Source: OPU3-GD-OMZ sp964515235 (GTDB lineage: Bacteria > Pseudomonadota > Gammaproteobacteria > Methylococcales > Methylomonadaceae). From it: a DNA stretch of 64,000 nucleotides. How positions within the stretch are numbered: the first letter of the stretch is position 1; every line of letters starts with the position of its first letter. The stretch covers positions 1 to 64,000 of the forward strand of contig CAZEVO010000002.1 of the NCBI GenBank assembly GCA_964515235.1. Reading direction: 5' to 3'. Of this stretch, positions 54,319-63,270 are shown one piece after another. Below the pieces are notes generated by a model, which saw only the letters and a list, made by a program, of their open reading frames with translations, was not told the DNA's origin and made no database searches. Made by a program: the position numbers and the translations under genes.

Positions 54319-55533
54319 ATGTCTAAGAGCGCCCGAAAAAATACACATGCAGTAATGGTTGGTAACGTCAAAGTAGGTGGCGGCTCCCCTATTGTTATTC
54401 AGTCCATGACCAATACGGATACGGTCAATATTGATTCAACCGTAAAGCAAATCATGGAGTTATCCGATGCCGGATCAGAACTGGTTAGAATTACAGTCAA
54501 CAATGAAGAAGCCGCTCAGGCAGTTCCTGCTATTCGGAACGAATTAAATCGAAAAGGTTATTCAATACCAATTGTCGGTGATTTTCACTTTAATGGCCAT
54601 AAATTACTGGAAAAATACCCCGATTGTGCCGTTGCATTAGACAAGTATCGTATTAATCCTGGTAATGTCGGGAAAGGTAAAAAAAGAGACCCTCAATTTG
54701 CACAAATGATTGAGTTTGCCTGCAAATATAACAAGCCTGTTCGCATTGGTGTTAATGGTGGAAGCCTTGATCAATCGGTACTAACCCGTTTACTTGATGA
54801 AAATCGCTTAAAAGAAAACCCCGATGAACTAGCCGTCGTAACCCGAAGAGCAATTGTCACCTCTGCGCTTGAAAGTGCACAACAGGCCGAAGCACTTGGC
54901 CTGAGTGCCGATAAAATCATCTTGTCTTGCAAAATGAGTAATGTTCAAGATCTCATTAGCGTTTACCAAACGCTGTCAGAGGAATGCTCTTATGCCTTAC
55001 ACCTTGGGCTAACTGAAGCTGGGATGGGAACCAAAGGCGTAGTTTCATCAGCCGCCGCACTATCTGTTTTAATGCAACAAGGCATTGGCGATACTATTCG
55101 CATTTCCTTAACACCAGAACCTGGTGGCGCACGTACACAAGAAGTTTATGTTGGGCAAGAAATATTGCAAACAATGGGATTCCGTTCATTTACCCCCATG
55201 GTTGTTTCCTGCCCAGGGTGTGGCCGTACCACTAGCGACTATTTCCAGAAACTAGCACAAGACATACAATCTCACTTACGCAATAACATGCCAATTTGGC
55301 GAAAAGAATTTCAAGGCGTAGAAGATATGACCGTTGCAGTTATGGGCTGCGTAGTTAATGGACCAGGTGAAAGCAAGAGCGCCAACATTGGTATTAGCCT
55401 ACCCGGTACCGGCGAAACACCTGTTGCTCCCGTTTATGAAGACGGCATCAAAACTGTGACGTTAAAAGGTGATAAAATAGCCGAAGAATTTCAGGAAATT
55501 GTAGAAAACTATATTCAAAACCACTACACCTGA
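54319..55533 (+). CDS. ispG: 4-hydroxy-3-methylbut-2-enyl diphosphate synthase
   Basis: 404 aa. Penultimate step of the MEP isoprenoid pathway. N-terminal TIM barrel (VKVGGGSPIVIQSMTNTDT, VRITVNNEEAA, GVNGGSL) and C-terminal 4Fe-4S domain with cluster ligands in SCPGCGRT and MGCVVNGPGE. Not in the usual rodZ-ispG-hisS cluster; here it stands alone with its own leader. Confidence 0.98.
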   Translation: MSKSARKNTHAVMVGNVKVGGGSPIVIQSMTNTDTVNIDSTVKQIMELSDAGSELVRITVNNEEAAQAVPAIRNELNRKGYSIPIVGDFHFNGHKLLEKYPDCAVALDKYRINPGNVGKGKKRDPQFAQMIEFACKYNKPVRIGVNGGSLDQSVLTRLLDENRLKENPDELAVVTRRAIVTSALESAQQAEALGLSADKIILSCKMSNVQDLISVYQTLSEECSYALHLGLTEAGMGTKGVVSSAAALSVLMQQGIGDTIRISLTPEPGGARTQEVYVGQEILQTMGFRSFTPMVVSCPGCGRTTSDYFQKLAQDIQSHLRNNMPIWRKEFQGVEDMTVAVMGCVVNGPGESKSANIGISLPGTGETPVAPVYEDGIKTVTLKGDKIAEEFQEIVENYIQNHYT

Positions 55534-55565
55534 TAGCGCATTTTCAAAGCGGTTAATTTGTAGAA

Positions 55566-56384
55566 TTAACCGCTACCCCAATGCTCCAACCCCTCCAACT
55601 CGAAAGATGAAAACCCTGCTTTATAGCGGAGTTCTCTATTTAAAACTCCTCCCTTCGGCGCCCCTTTAAAACGCTGCCTTATAATCTTTAAATAACTCTC
55701 TTCATCATTAAGCCCACGCTCACTACAAATATACTTGAACCAAAAACTCCCTAATTTAACATGCCTCACTTCATCATCGAGAATACGTTGTAAAATTGCA
55801 GCACTCTTATTATCGTTCAAATGTTTGAATTTCTTAATCATTGGTGGCGTGACATCTAACCCTCTTGCCTCGAGGTATCGTGGTACAAATGCTAATCGCA
55901 TTAACAAGTCATCTGCAGTATCCTCAGCAACTGACCACAAGCCGTTATGTGCCGGATAATCCCCATAGTCAACACTCATTGCCAACAAATGCTCCCTAAT
56001 CATGACAAAATGCTCTGCCTCTTCAACAGCAACACTGAGCCAATCATGATAAAATTTAAGTGGCAATCCTCGAAACCGATACAATAGGTCCCAAGCAAGA
56101 TAAATAGCAACAAATTCAATATGAGCAATGGCATGGAAGAAAGCCTGAACACCTAATGGCGTATTCAATGACCGTTTGGGCATTTCTTGAGGTGGTAATA
56201 ACAATGGTCGCCCTGGAAATTGTGCCTCCATAACGGATCGAAGAGAGCCATTATCTTCAAAACTTAACCTACCACTCTTGAAAAGAACCTCTGCTTGCTT
56301 AGTACGCGCTAAAATAGACTCAACATCACCGTTGTATAAACAATTTTCCGCCATAATAAAAATGTTTTCTAAATCTGTCTTCAT
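55566..56384 (-). CDS. ferritin-like DUF455 protein
   Basis: 272 aa. Diiron-type ligands are visible: Glu in IAHIEFVAIYLAWDLL (about 93), ExxH in VEEAEHF (about 121-125), and ExxH in DDEVRHV (about 208-213). This pattern fits the DUF455 branch of the MiaE/ferritin-like superfamily; a hydroxylase or oxidase activity is likely but the substrate is unknown. An internal ATG ten codons in is an alternative start. Its ATG is one base from the start of the divergent VanZ-like gene. Confidence 0.85.
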   Translation of the reverse strand: MKTDLENIFIMAENCLYNGDVESILARTKQAEVLFKSGRLSFEDNGSLRSVMEAQFPGRPLLLPPQEMPKRSLNTPLGVQAFFHAIAHIEFVAIYLAWDLLYRFRGLPLKFYHDWLSVAVEEAEHFVMIREHLLAMSVDYGDYPAHNGLWSVAEDTADDLLMRLAFVPRYLEARGLDVTPPMIKKFKHLNDNKSAAILQRILDDEVRHVKLGSFWFKYICSERGLNDEESYLKIIRQRFKGAPKGGVLNRELRYKAGFSSFELEGLEHWGSG

Positions 56385-56385
56385 T

Positions 56386-56790
56386 ATGAAAAAACCGCTA
56401 CATACTCTTAAACTTTTTATTCTGGCACCGACACGCTCACTACACCAGCTTTTTTTATTTTTGTATTGTTCCTTAGTTTTCTGGGTTTCTCATCAATCGA
56501 GCGTTCCATTACCAGATTCATTTCCTTATTTCGATAAAATAATTCACGCGACAACTTATTTTGTCATGGCTTGTCTCGCTTACCGTTGTTTCCCCTATTT
56601 TTCTAAAAAAACGTGTTATCAGACCATCCTTTTTTGTCTGCTCTTTGGCGCCACTGATGAATGGCACCAATCCTTTATTGTCGGCCGGTTTACTGATCCT
56701 TATGACTGGGCTGCAGACGCCTTAGGCGCAACCATTGCCGTGCTCTTTTTACAAAACTTAAAAATTAGAAACACTCCCAGTTCAAAGTAA
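56386..56790 (+). CDS. VanZ-family membrane protein
   Basis: 134 aa from the ATG at 56386; the frame stays open upstream but that part is inside the divergent gene. Four membrane spans. VanZ-like core: FPYFDKIIHATTYFVMACLAY near residue 43 and GATDEWHQSFIVGRFTDPYDWAADALGA near 82, with conserved D-K-H and D-E-x-H-Q-x-F. Some VanZ proteins affect glycopeptide resistance; most are uncharacterised. Converges with rpoS, 15 bases apart. Confidence 0.85.
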   Translation: MKKPLHTLKLFILAPTRSLHQLFLFLYCSLVFWVSHQSSVPLPDSFPYFDKIIHATTYFVMACLAYRCFPYFSKKTCYQTILFCLLFGATDEWHQSFIVGRFTDPYDWAADALGATIAVLFLQNLKIRNTPSSK

Positions 56791-56805
56791 CACAACAATC
56801 GCTCT

Positions 56806-57747
56806 TTAAAGAACCGCTTCACGAGTAAAACCGCTCTCACTTAAAATGTTATTAAGTTTTTTTAGCCCATCTTTTTGAATTTGACGTATCCGCTCACGGG
56901 TAACCCCGTATTTATGAGATAACTCCTCTAGTGTTTTAGGACTATGCCCACAGATTCCATAGCGTTCACAAATAATGTCTTGTTGACGGTCACTTAACTG
57001 GACCAACCAACCTGACAACATAGCTTCAATAGTAGAGTGATCTAATATTTCTGATGTAGAGAAACTTACCTCATCTGGAATCATTTCCAGAACTGATGTT
57101 TCAGTATCTTTACCAATTAAAGCATTAGCCGATGTGACTTTCTCTTTTAATGCCATCGTTTTGATAACCTTATCAACTGGTTTTTTTGTTAACAAAGCAA
57201 TCTCTTCCGCTTTAGGCTTACACTCAGAACTAACCTCTAGTTTCCTTTCTGCTTTAATACATGCATACAATTCTTTTTCCACATGTACTGGCAATCGAAT
57301 GGTTCTTACCTGATGCATCAAGGCTTTTTCGATGCCTTCTTGAATCCACCACACACCATAAGTCGAAAACCGAAAACCACGATGCGGATCAAACTTATCG
57401 ACTGCACGGATTAAACCCAAATTACCCTCTTCAATAAGATCTAGAAAAGATAACCCACGATTCAAATACCTTTTAGCTATTTTGACAACTAAGCGTAAAT
57501 TACTTTCGATCATTATTGTTCGCGCTTTCTTGTCTCCAAGTAAAACTAGCTTGGCATAGTGTTGTTCTTCTTCAACTGTTAATAATTGATATTGCTTTAA
57601 ATCGTTAAAATAGGCTGTTGTTGGATCGCCACTCTCTGCAGCATTCCTATCCACAACTCGCGCTTCAACCTTTTCAGATTGACTAAAAACACACTCATTA
57701 AAACTGGATTCACTTGATACATTTGATACATTTAATCCTAAACTCAT
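56806..57747 (-). CDS. rpoS: RNA polymerase sigma factor RpoS
   Basis: 313 aa from the ATG at 57747, which has a strong AGAGGAG ribosome site; E. coli RpoS is 330. Order nlpD-rpoS supports RpoS. Regions: 1.2 DPTTAYFNDLKQYQLLT (41-57), 2.1-2.3 ESNLRLVVKIAKRYLNRGLSFLDLIEEGNLGLIRAVDKFDPHRGFRFST, 3 RTIRLPVHVEKEL, 4.2 YGVTRERIRQIQKDGLKKL. Region 2.4 reads WWIQEGIEKAL (133-143), where nearly all group 1 and 2 sigmas have WWIRQ. A terminator-like hairpin stands in its leader. Confidence 0.88.
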   Translation of the reverse strand: MSLGLNVSNVSSESSFNECVFSQSEKVEARVVDRNAAESGDPTTAYFNDLKQYQLLTVEEEQHYAKLVLLGDKKARTIMIESNLRLVVKIAKRYLNRGLSFLDLIEEGNLGLIRAVDKFDPHRGFRFSTYGVWWIQEGIEKALMHQVRTIRLPVHVEKELYACIKAERKLEVSSECKPKAEEIALLTKKPVDKVIKTMALKEKVTSANALIGKDTETSVLEMIPDEVSFSTSEILDHSTIEAMLSGWLVQLSDRQQDIICERYGICGHSPKTLEELSHKYGVTRERIRQIQKDGLKKLNNILSESGFTREAVL

Positions 57748-57841
57748 AATCTTCTCCTCTAGGTGCAGAAAAGCAATGAGCAAAAAAAATGCCAATCCAG
57801 TAAAGGTTGATTCTACTTACACTGCTAGAGAGAGGAGAGAT

Positions 57842-57881
57842 AAAAAAAATTGCAAATCAATAAACTTTTGCAATTTGCAAT
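57842..57881 (-). terminator. terminator-like hairpin between nlpD and rpoS
   Basis: Minus strand arms ATTGCAAAT and ATTTGCAAT (9 pairs, all AT-rich but for 2 G-C) with a 15-base loop and an eight-T run, about 95 bases before the rpoS ATG. Either a terminator of nlpD mRNA or an attenuator in a longer rpoS leader. Confidence 0.6.
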
Positions 57882-57969
57882 GCTCAAATCCTGATAACCT
57901 AAAAAGAAAAACCACGCTACTTTAATATGACTTGGCAGTCGGTTATCGAGTATAAACAATAAAAACATC

Positions 57970-57983
57970 ATGACTCAGGTCAT
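57970..57983. other. short palindrome in nlpD-rpoS gap
   Basis: ATGAC-TCAG-GTCAT, 5-base arms, 19 bases beyond the nlpD stop. Could be a regulator site; too short to be sure. Confidence 0.25.
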
Positions 57984-58002
57984 ACACCCAAACTATGAAC
58001 AA

Positions 58003-58764
58003 TCATTTGCTCTTCGGTAAATAATGAGTGGGATTAACAGACTTACCATCTTTCCTAATTTCGAAATGGAGAACGAAATGATTATCATTATTTCGACCCA
58101 CCTCAGCTATCTTCTGACCTTGCTTAATAGCTTGCCCTTCTTGAACAAACAGGCGTCGATTATTAGCATAGGCACTTAAAAACTGTTCATTATGTTTGAT
58201 GATAATCAGGTTTCCATAACCTTTCAAACCATCACCGCTATAGACTACAGTTCCATCGGCTACCGCAACAATCTCCTGACCTGACCTGCCGGCAATATCA
58301 ATACCTTTCAACCCCGTTTTCCTAAACGACTTGAGCAACCGGCCATTCAAAGGCCACTGCCACCTGACTCTTCCTTTAAAAGCTTTTGTCACACCTAAAT
58401 TTTTTCTCTTAACAAGCCCTGTTCTTTTGCCTTTACGTGGTCTTTTCTTCTTAGAGGAAAATGGTTTCGTTTGACTTGCTGGTTTAAAAAGCTTTATTTT
58501 CTGACCGACCAAAAGCTTATAAGGCGGTGAAAGATTATTCCAACGTGCTAATTGATGATAACTATGACCCGAACGAAACCCTACAGAAAACAAGGTATCT
58601 CCCGGCTGAACCCTATAAAAACGAACTGTTTCGCTTAAACTTGTACCATACGACCGAACTGGTGCAAAATTATACTTTTGTGAACAACCCGAAAGCACAA
58701 ATATTAATAAAACAACGAGCAGTCCTTTGGAATTCTTTAACTTGGCTAAAATAGTCATTGTCAT
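58003..58764 (-). CDS. nlpD: NlpD-like LysM/M23 lipoprotein
   Basis: 253 aa. Lipoprotein signal (LLVVLLIFVLSGC, Cys27), LysM domain (FYRVQPGDTLFSVGFRSGHSYHQLARWNNL, about 49-78), basic linker (KKRPRKGKRTGLVKRK), and M23 domain (about 150-250). The first zinc His of active M23 enzymes is missing (GIDIAG), so it is probably an amidase activator rather than an enzyme, as in E. coli NlpD. ATGA overlap with the upstream J-domain gene; a second ATG two codons later is possible. Confidence 0.92.
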   Translation of the reverse strand: MTMTILAKLKNSKGLLVVLLIFVLSGCSQKYNFAPVRSYGTSLSETVRFYRVQPGDTLFSVGFRSGHSYHQLARWNNLSPPYKLLVGQKIKLFKPASQTKPFSSKKKRPRKGKRTGLVKRKNLGVTKAFKGRVRWQWPLNGRLLKSFRKTGLKGIDIAGRSGQEIVAVADGTVVYSGDGLKGYGNLIIIKHNEQFLSAYANNRRLFVQEGQAIKQGQKIAEVGRNNDNHFVLHFEIRKDGKSVNPTHYLPKSK

Positions 58765-59255
58765 TTGTTTAAAAGCACTGATTTAGCCGTATTCAATTGG
58801 GCTGCTAAAAAATCAGACCCCCCCTTATCCGGATGAACTCTAATCATTAATCGTTTATGTGACTGAATAATATCCTTCTCAGTACACCCAGGCTTTAATC
58901 CCAAAATCTGATACGCCTGCGTCACGGTCATACTGTTAGAATTATTGCTCGGAGTTTTTTCATCTGCTCGTCCCTGCCTTGATGCAGCAAACATAAACCA
59001 AATTCTTTGTAAAATCGGCGCATAACGCAAAAAAGCAGGTAATAACCGACCTAGAAAAGCAAAAAAAATACCTAACACGCCTAAAAGCCAATTCAATTTT
59101 CCTAACATAACTAAAACAACAAAGATCCCTATCAATACAAACCATCCCAGTTTTCTGAGTAGCATTGCTATCTTCTCTGGTGGCTGACGGCGCACCCAGC
59201 GAAGAGAAAAAAGCAATAAAAAGATCAATATTAAAACAACATAAAGTCGTATCAA
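58761..59255 (-). CDS. membrane-anchored J-domain protein
   Basis: 164 aa. Two or three N-terminal membrane spans (residues about 3-18, 36-57, 58-75) and a C-terminal J domain (about 110-164) with HPDKGG. The J domain should stimulate a DnaK-type chaperone at the membrane; partner unknown. It resembles the DnaJ-like membrane proteins next to other housekeeping genes in proteobacteria. Its stop overlaps the nlpD start. Confidence 0.85.
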   Translation of the reverse strand: MIRLYVVLILIFLLLFSLRWVRRQPPEKIAMLLRKLGWFVLIGIFVVLVMLGKLNWLLGVLGIFFAFLGRLLPAFLRYAPILQRIWFMFAASRQGRADEKTPSNNSNSMTVTQAYQILGLKPGCTEKDIIQSHKRLMIRVHPDKGGSDFLAAQLNTAKSVLLNK

Positions 59256-59428
59256 ACTAATGCCACCTCATTAAACATAAAATCAAAAAATTTTAAAAAC
59301 CCGTTTAGTATAAACCTAAAATCATTTTCTTATTATTTCAGGTTTCTATACTGGCTATAATAGTGACTGATTTTATATACTAAAATAAGATTTAGAACAT
59401 CTTTTATTTTGATTTTAACAAAGAACCT

Positions 59429-59959
59429 ATGGGAAACATTGACACACCCTTAGTCGGCTTTGCGGCATACAGCGGCTCTGGAAAAACGACTTTATTAACA
59501 CAGTTAATCCCCCTTTTTAAAATAAAGGGTCTCCGCATCGCCGTGATTAAACACAGCCATCACCTTTTTGATATTGATCAGCCAGGAAAAGATAGCTATC
59601 AATTTCGTTCGGCAGGCTCGGATACTGTCTTGTTAGCTTCCAAAAGACGCCGTGCTATCATGACCGAATTCGCCGTTGAAAAAGAACCACGCTTAATTGA
59701 CCAACTTGCCCATTTAAATCTAATAGACATTGATTTAGTTTTAGTTGAAGGCTTTAAAGCAGAACGCTTCCCAAAAATAGAAATTCATCGGCCAGAACAT
59801 GGCAAACCACTTTTATACCCCAATGACTCTTCTATCTTAGCTGTCGCCAGCAATAGCAAACTTACTCTCCCCCAACACCTAAAATTGCTTGACTTAAATA
59901 ATCCACCGGTCATTGCCGACTTTATTTTAGAATCCTTTTTAAAAATATCCCATGACTAA
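59429..59959 (+). CDS. mobB: molybdopterin-guanine dinucleotide biosynthesis protein B
   Basis: 176 aa. P-loop AYSGSGKTTLLTQLI (about residue 11-25), VIKHSHHLFDIDQPGKDSYQF, and VEGFKAERFPKIEIHR. GTP-binding partner of MobA that helps make bis-MGD cofactor. Overlaps moeA by 8 bases. A TATAAT sits at 59356-59361 in the 173-base upstream gap, without a good -35. Confidence 0.96.
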   Translation: MGNIDTPLVGFAAYSGSGKTTLLTQLIPLFKIKGLRIAVIKHSHHLFDIDQPGKDSYQFRSAGSDTVLLASKRRRAIMTEFAVEKEPRLIDQLAHLNLIDIDLVLVEGFKAERFPKIEIHRPEHGKPLLYPNDSSILAVASNSKLTLPQHLKLLDLNNPPVIADFILESFLKISHD

Positions 59960-61202
59960 CCTTTGTGATACAAAGGCTAAAAGCCTTCTCCCTATTGAAC
60001 AAGCCAACGCTAAAATCAGAAATCAACTTAAAGCTATCGATGGCCATGAAACATTATCACTACATACTGCCTTAGGCCGGGTACTTCAACAGCCAGTTTT
60101 TGCACAGTATAATTATCCTTTTAACAACGTCTCATCAATGGATGGCTATGCCCTGAATAGCCTCGGGATCAACCCTAACCAGTCTTTCCAATTAATCTGT
60201 TGTGGAACCTCATGGGCTGGAAAACCTTACCCAAAAACATTATTACCCGGCCAATGCACCCGAATTTTCACTGGTGCTGTTTTACCCCAAGGCGCAGACT
60301 CAATCATTATTCAGGAACTTGTTTTTGTGCAAGATACCACAATAACTTTTCCTGCTAACCCTACTTTCTATGAAAATATTCGATATTCAGGCGAGGACTA
60401 CAAAAAAGGTGACTTATTACTACCCGCACACAAAAAATTAACCGCTGTTGATCTCGGTTTTCTAGCTTCAGCAGGCGTCTATGAAGTCTCTGTTTATCGT
60501 CAGGTAAATATTGCTTTTTTATCAACAGGTGATGAACTAACCACTGTTGGCCAACCGCTTGACAGCGGAAAAATTTTCGATAGTAATCGTCACGCCTTAA
60601 ATGGACTTTTAAATGACCCCTGCTACAACTGCACCGATCTGGGTCGATACCCCGACCATTACGAATTATTAAGAAAAACATTACAAGATGCGACCAACCA
60701 ATACGACATTTTAATTACAACCGGCGGTGCCTCGGTCGGAGAGGCTGACTTCATCAAAGACATCATGGATGAAATTGGGCAAATAGATTTCTGGAAAATT
60801 GCTATGAAGCCCGGAAAACCACTGGCTTTTGGTTGTCTCAACGCCACCTTGTTCTTCGGCTTGCCTGGAAACCCTGTTTCAGTTATTGCCACTTTCCAAC
60901 AAATCGTAGAACCCGCAATAAAACAACTCTCCGGCCTCCGCCCTACAAAGCGACTGCAACTCAAGGCTCAATGCTTAAGCCCCCTAAAAAAAATACCCGG
61001 TCGCAGAGACTTTCAGCGCGGCATTCTTAAACAAAACAGCAATGGCGATCTCACAGTTATTTCATCAGGCCAACAAGGCTCTCATATTTTAAGTAGCACC
61101 AGTGAGGCCAATTGTTATATCGTTTTAGACGAACAAAGCCAATCATTACCTGCTGGAAAATGGGTCACTGTCGAACCCTTTGACTGCTTTATTTCAGAAT
61201 AG
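59952..61202 (+). CDS. moeA: molybdopterin molybdenumtransferase
   Basis: 416 aa. Inserts molybdate into adenylated molybdopterin. SSMDGYALNS near residue 55, TGAVLPQGADSIIIQE near 109, MogA-like domain with TTGGASVGEADFIKD near 256 and GLPGNPVSV near 301. With mobB this shows the organism makes molybdenum cofactor, which bears on the first gene of the window. Converges with the rhodanese gene, one base apart. Confidence 0.97.
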   Translation: MTNLCDTKAKSLLPIEQANAKIRNQLKAIDGHETLSLHTALGRVLQQPVFAQYNYPFNNVSSMDGYALNSLGINPNQSFQLICCGTSWAGKPYPKTLLPGQCTRIFTGAVLPQGADSIIIQELVFVQDTTITFPANPTFYENIRYSGEDYKKGDLLLPAHKKLTAVDLGFLASAGVYEVSVYRQVNIAFLSTGDELTTVGQPLDSGKIFDSNRHALNGLLNDPCYNCTDLGRYPDHYELLRKTLQDATNQYDILITTGGASVGEADFIKDIMDEIGQIDFWKIAMKPGKPLAFGCLNATLFFGLPGNPVSVIATFQQIVEPAIKQLSGLRPTKRLQLKAQCLSPLKKIPGRRDFQRGILKQNSNGDLTVISSGQQGSHILSSTSEANCYIVLDEQSQSLPAGKWVTVEPFDCFISE

Positions 61203-61203
61203 G

Positions 61204-61533
61204 CTAATAGCGAGGTACTGATTGATCACACTCACAAGACCACGCATCAATACCACCAGACAAATTAAAAACACTTGAAAATCCACAGTGTTCCAAATAT
61301 TGTGCAACTTGTTGACTTCGTACACCATGGTGACACATCACAATAATATTCTGCTCTTTATCAAGTTCTGTATATCGCTCAGGTATTTGATGCATTGGGA
61401 TATGAATACTGCCTTCGATCCTTGCTATTGCCAACTCACTTAATTCTCTAACATCCAAAACCATACAACCAACAAATTGACCTGCCTGCTTTTTTTCTTT
61501 TAATTGTTTGACCGAACAAGAATGTATTGTCAT
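61204..61533 (-). CDS. rhodanese-domain protein (GlpE-like)
   Basis: 109 aa, one rhodanese domain. Active-site loop CHHGVRS with the persulfide Cys near residue 68; VLDVRELSELAIARIEGSIHIPM before it. Sulfurtransferase with unknown acceptor. Nine bases after the aminotransferase gene, likely one operon. Confidence 0.9.
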   Translation of the reverse strand: MTIHSCSVKQLKEKKQAGQFVGCMVLDVRELSELAIARIEGSIHIPMHQIPERYTELDKEQNIIVMCHHGVRSQQVAQYLEHCGFSSVFNLSGGIDAWSCECDQSVPRY

Positions 61534-61542
61534 CGTTTCAAC

Positions 61543-62709
61543 TCACTTATTTTCCAAAAATCTTTCAATTCGCAATATTGCCTCACTTAAATGCTCCATA
61601 TCACTAGTATACGAAAAACGCACAAATGATCCGGCATTTTTGTCACCAAAATCACACCCAGGCGTAATTGCCACACCTTCAGTTTCCAGTAACGTCTGGA
61701 CAAACTCAAAACTGTTATCTGTAAAAGTGCTGCAATCAGCGTAAAGATAAAAAGCCCCTTGAGGACGACACATAATAACAAAACCCAATCGTATCAGTTG
61801 CTCATACAAAAAATCCCCACGCCGTTGAAACTCAACACGTCTCGATTCTAAAATCGTCATGGTTTCATTATCAAATGCTGCCAAGGCCGCATATTGGGAG
61901 TGTGATGCCGCCGCTATAAATAAATTTTGGGCTAATTTCTCGGCTTCGTGATAAAAACAAGTCGGCACAATCAACCAACCAACACGCCAACCAGTCATCC
62001 CAAAATATTTAGAAAAACTATTAATCACAAAAGCATCATCACTATAACTTAATGCTGTTTGTGCCTCTCCCTGGTAAACAAGTCCATGATAAATTTCATC
62101 TGAATAAAAATACCCTTTATTTTTTTCCGTTGTTTCAATACATTCATTCAATACCTGCTTTGATATTAACGTTCCCGTTGGGTTACTGGGTGATGCAACT
62201 AAAACGCCTCGCGTGCTTTGTCGCCAATTCTGATCAATTAATTGAGCCGTTAATTGGAAGTTTGTTTCGCCACCTACCGGAATTAACTGAGCCTGAGCAT
62301 CTAAGAAAGCAAGAAAATTACGATTACAAGGGTAACAAGGATCAGCCAACAACAAACTCTGTTTCGAATTCAAACTCACAGCCAACGCCAACAACAACGC
62401 TCCCGATGCTCCCGGCGTCACTAAAACTCGTTCAGACGCCACACTAACCCCATAACGCTGCTGATAAAAAAAAGCAATCCGTTCTCGTAATTCAGGTAAT
62501 CCTGCAGCCGGAGTATATTTAACGTCACCTTGACTGATTGCATTCATTCCGGCATGAACAATCGGTTCCGGTGTGGGAAAATCAGGCTCTCCTACTTCCA
62601 TGTGAATAATATTTCGCCCTTGCTTTTCAAGTTCCTTAGCACGTTCTAATAAGGCCATCACATGAAACGGCGAAATTTTTTTCATTTTGTCAGAAACAAA
62701 TAGAGTCAA
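61543..62709 (-). CDS. class I/II PLP-dependent aminotransferase
   Basis: 388 aa, cytoplasmic. HMEVGEPDFPTP near residue 37, SNPTGTLIS, YSDEIYHGL, and PLP lysine in NSFSKYFGMTGWRVGW near 233. C-terminal Arg segment VRFSYTSDMEHLSEAI. Type I fold aspartate/alanine-like transaminase; amino donor and keto acid not predictable. Same strand as the rhodanese gene, which follows it. Confidence 0.9.
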   Translation of the reverse strand: MTLFVSDKMKKISPFHVMALLERAKELEKQGRNIIHMEVGEPDFPTPEPIVHAGMNAISQGDVKYTPAAGLPELRERIAFFYQQRYGVSVASERVLVTPGASGALLLALAVSLNSKQSLLLADPCYPCNRNFLAFLDAQAQLIPVGGETNFQLTAQLIDQNWRQSTRGVLVASPSNPTGTLISKQVLNECIETTEKNKGYFYSDEIYHGLVYQGEAQTALSYSDDAFVINSFSKYFGMTGWRVGWLIVPTCFYHEAEKLAQNLFIAAASHSQYAALAAFDNETMTILESRRVEFQRRGDFLYEQLIRLGFVIMCRPQGAFYLYADCSTFTDNSFEFVQTLLETEGVAITPGCDFGDKNAGSFVRFSYTSDMEHLSEAILRIERFLENK

Positions 62710-62832
62710 AGCACCTCCTAAATAAAAAACAACTAATTACCTTATAAAACTACTGTATTTCTTGCTAAGATGATATCTTTCTGGTAAAAAAGTCGCGATT
62801 TTATTTTTTTGTGTATGTGGAGTTAACTGACA

Positions 62833-63258
62833 ATGGATATCGACAACCAACCATTAAACAAAGTGGAACCCTATCAGGGCTCTGCAGATGAAGATTATAT
62901 GTGTGAATCTCAGCAAGCTCATTTTCGTCACCTTTTGACAAACTGGAAAAACGAACTGATGTCAGAGGTTGATAGAACAGTCCATCATATGCAAGATGAT
63001 GCCGCCAATTTTCCGGACCCTAACGATAGAGCTACTCAAGAAACAGAATTCAGTCTAGAACTCAGAACGCGTGACAGAGAACGTAAACTCATCAAAAAAA
63101 TCGAAGAAGCACTAAGCACCCTAGAAAATGGCGACTATGGCTTTTGCGAATCTTGCGGTATTGATATTGGAATTCGCCGTTTAGAAGCACGACCAACGGC
63201 TACACTTTGCATTGACTGCAAAACTTTAGAAGAAATCCGCGAAAAACAAATGGGCTAA
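62833..63258 (+). CDS. dksA: RNA polymerase-binding factor DksA
   Basis: 141 aa. Coiled-coil domain with the tip DPNDRATQE (Asp-x2-Asp-x-Ala acting in the secondary channel) and zinc finger CESCGIDIGIRRLEARPTATLCIDC. Works with ppGpp on rRNA and biosynthetic promoters. Ribosome site GGAG 10 bases upstream. Stop TAA lies in the same frame as gluQ. Confidence 0.97.
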   Translation: MDIDNQPLNKVEPYQGSADEDYMCESQQAHFRHLLTNWKNELMSEVDRTVHHMQDDAANFPDPNDRATQETEFSLELRTRDRERKLIKKIEEALSTLENGDYGFCESCGIDIGIRRLEARPTATLCIDCKTLEEIREKQMG

Positions 63259-63270
63259 CCCTCAGTTACT

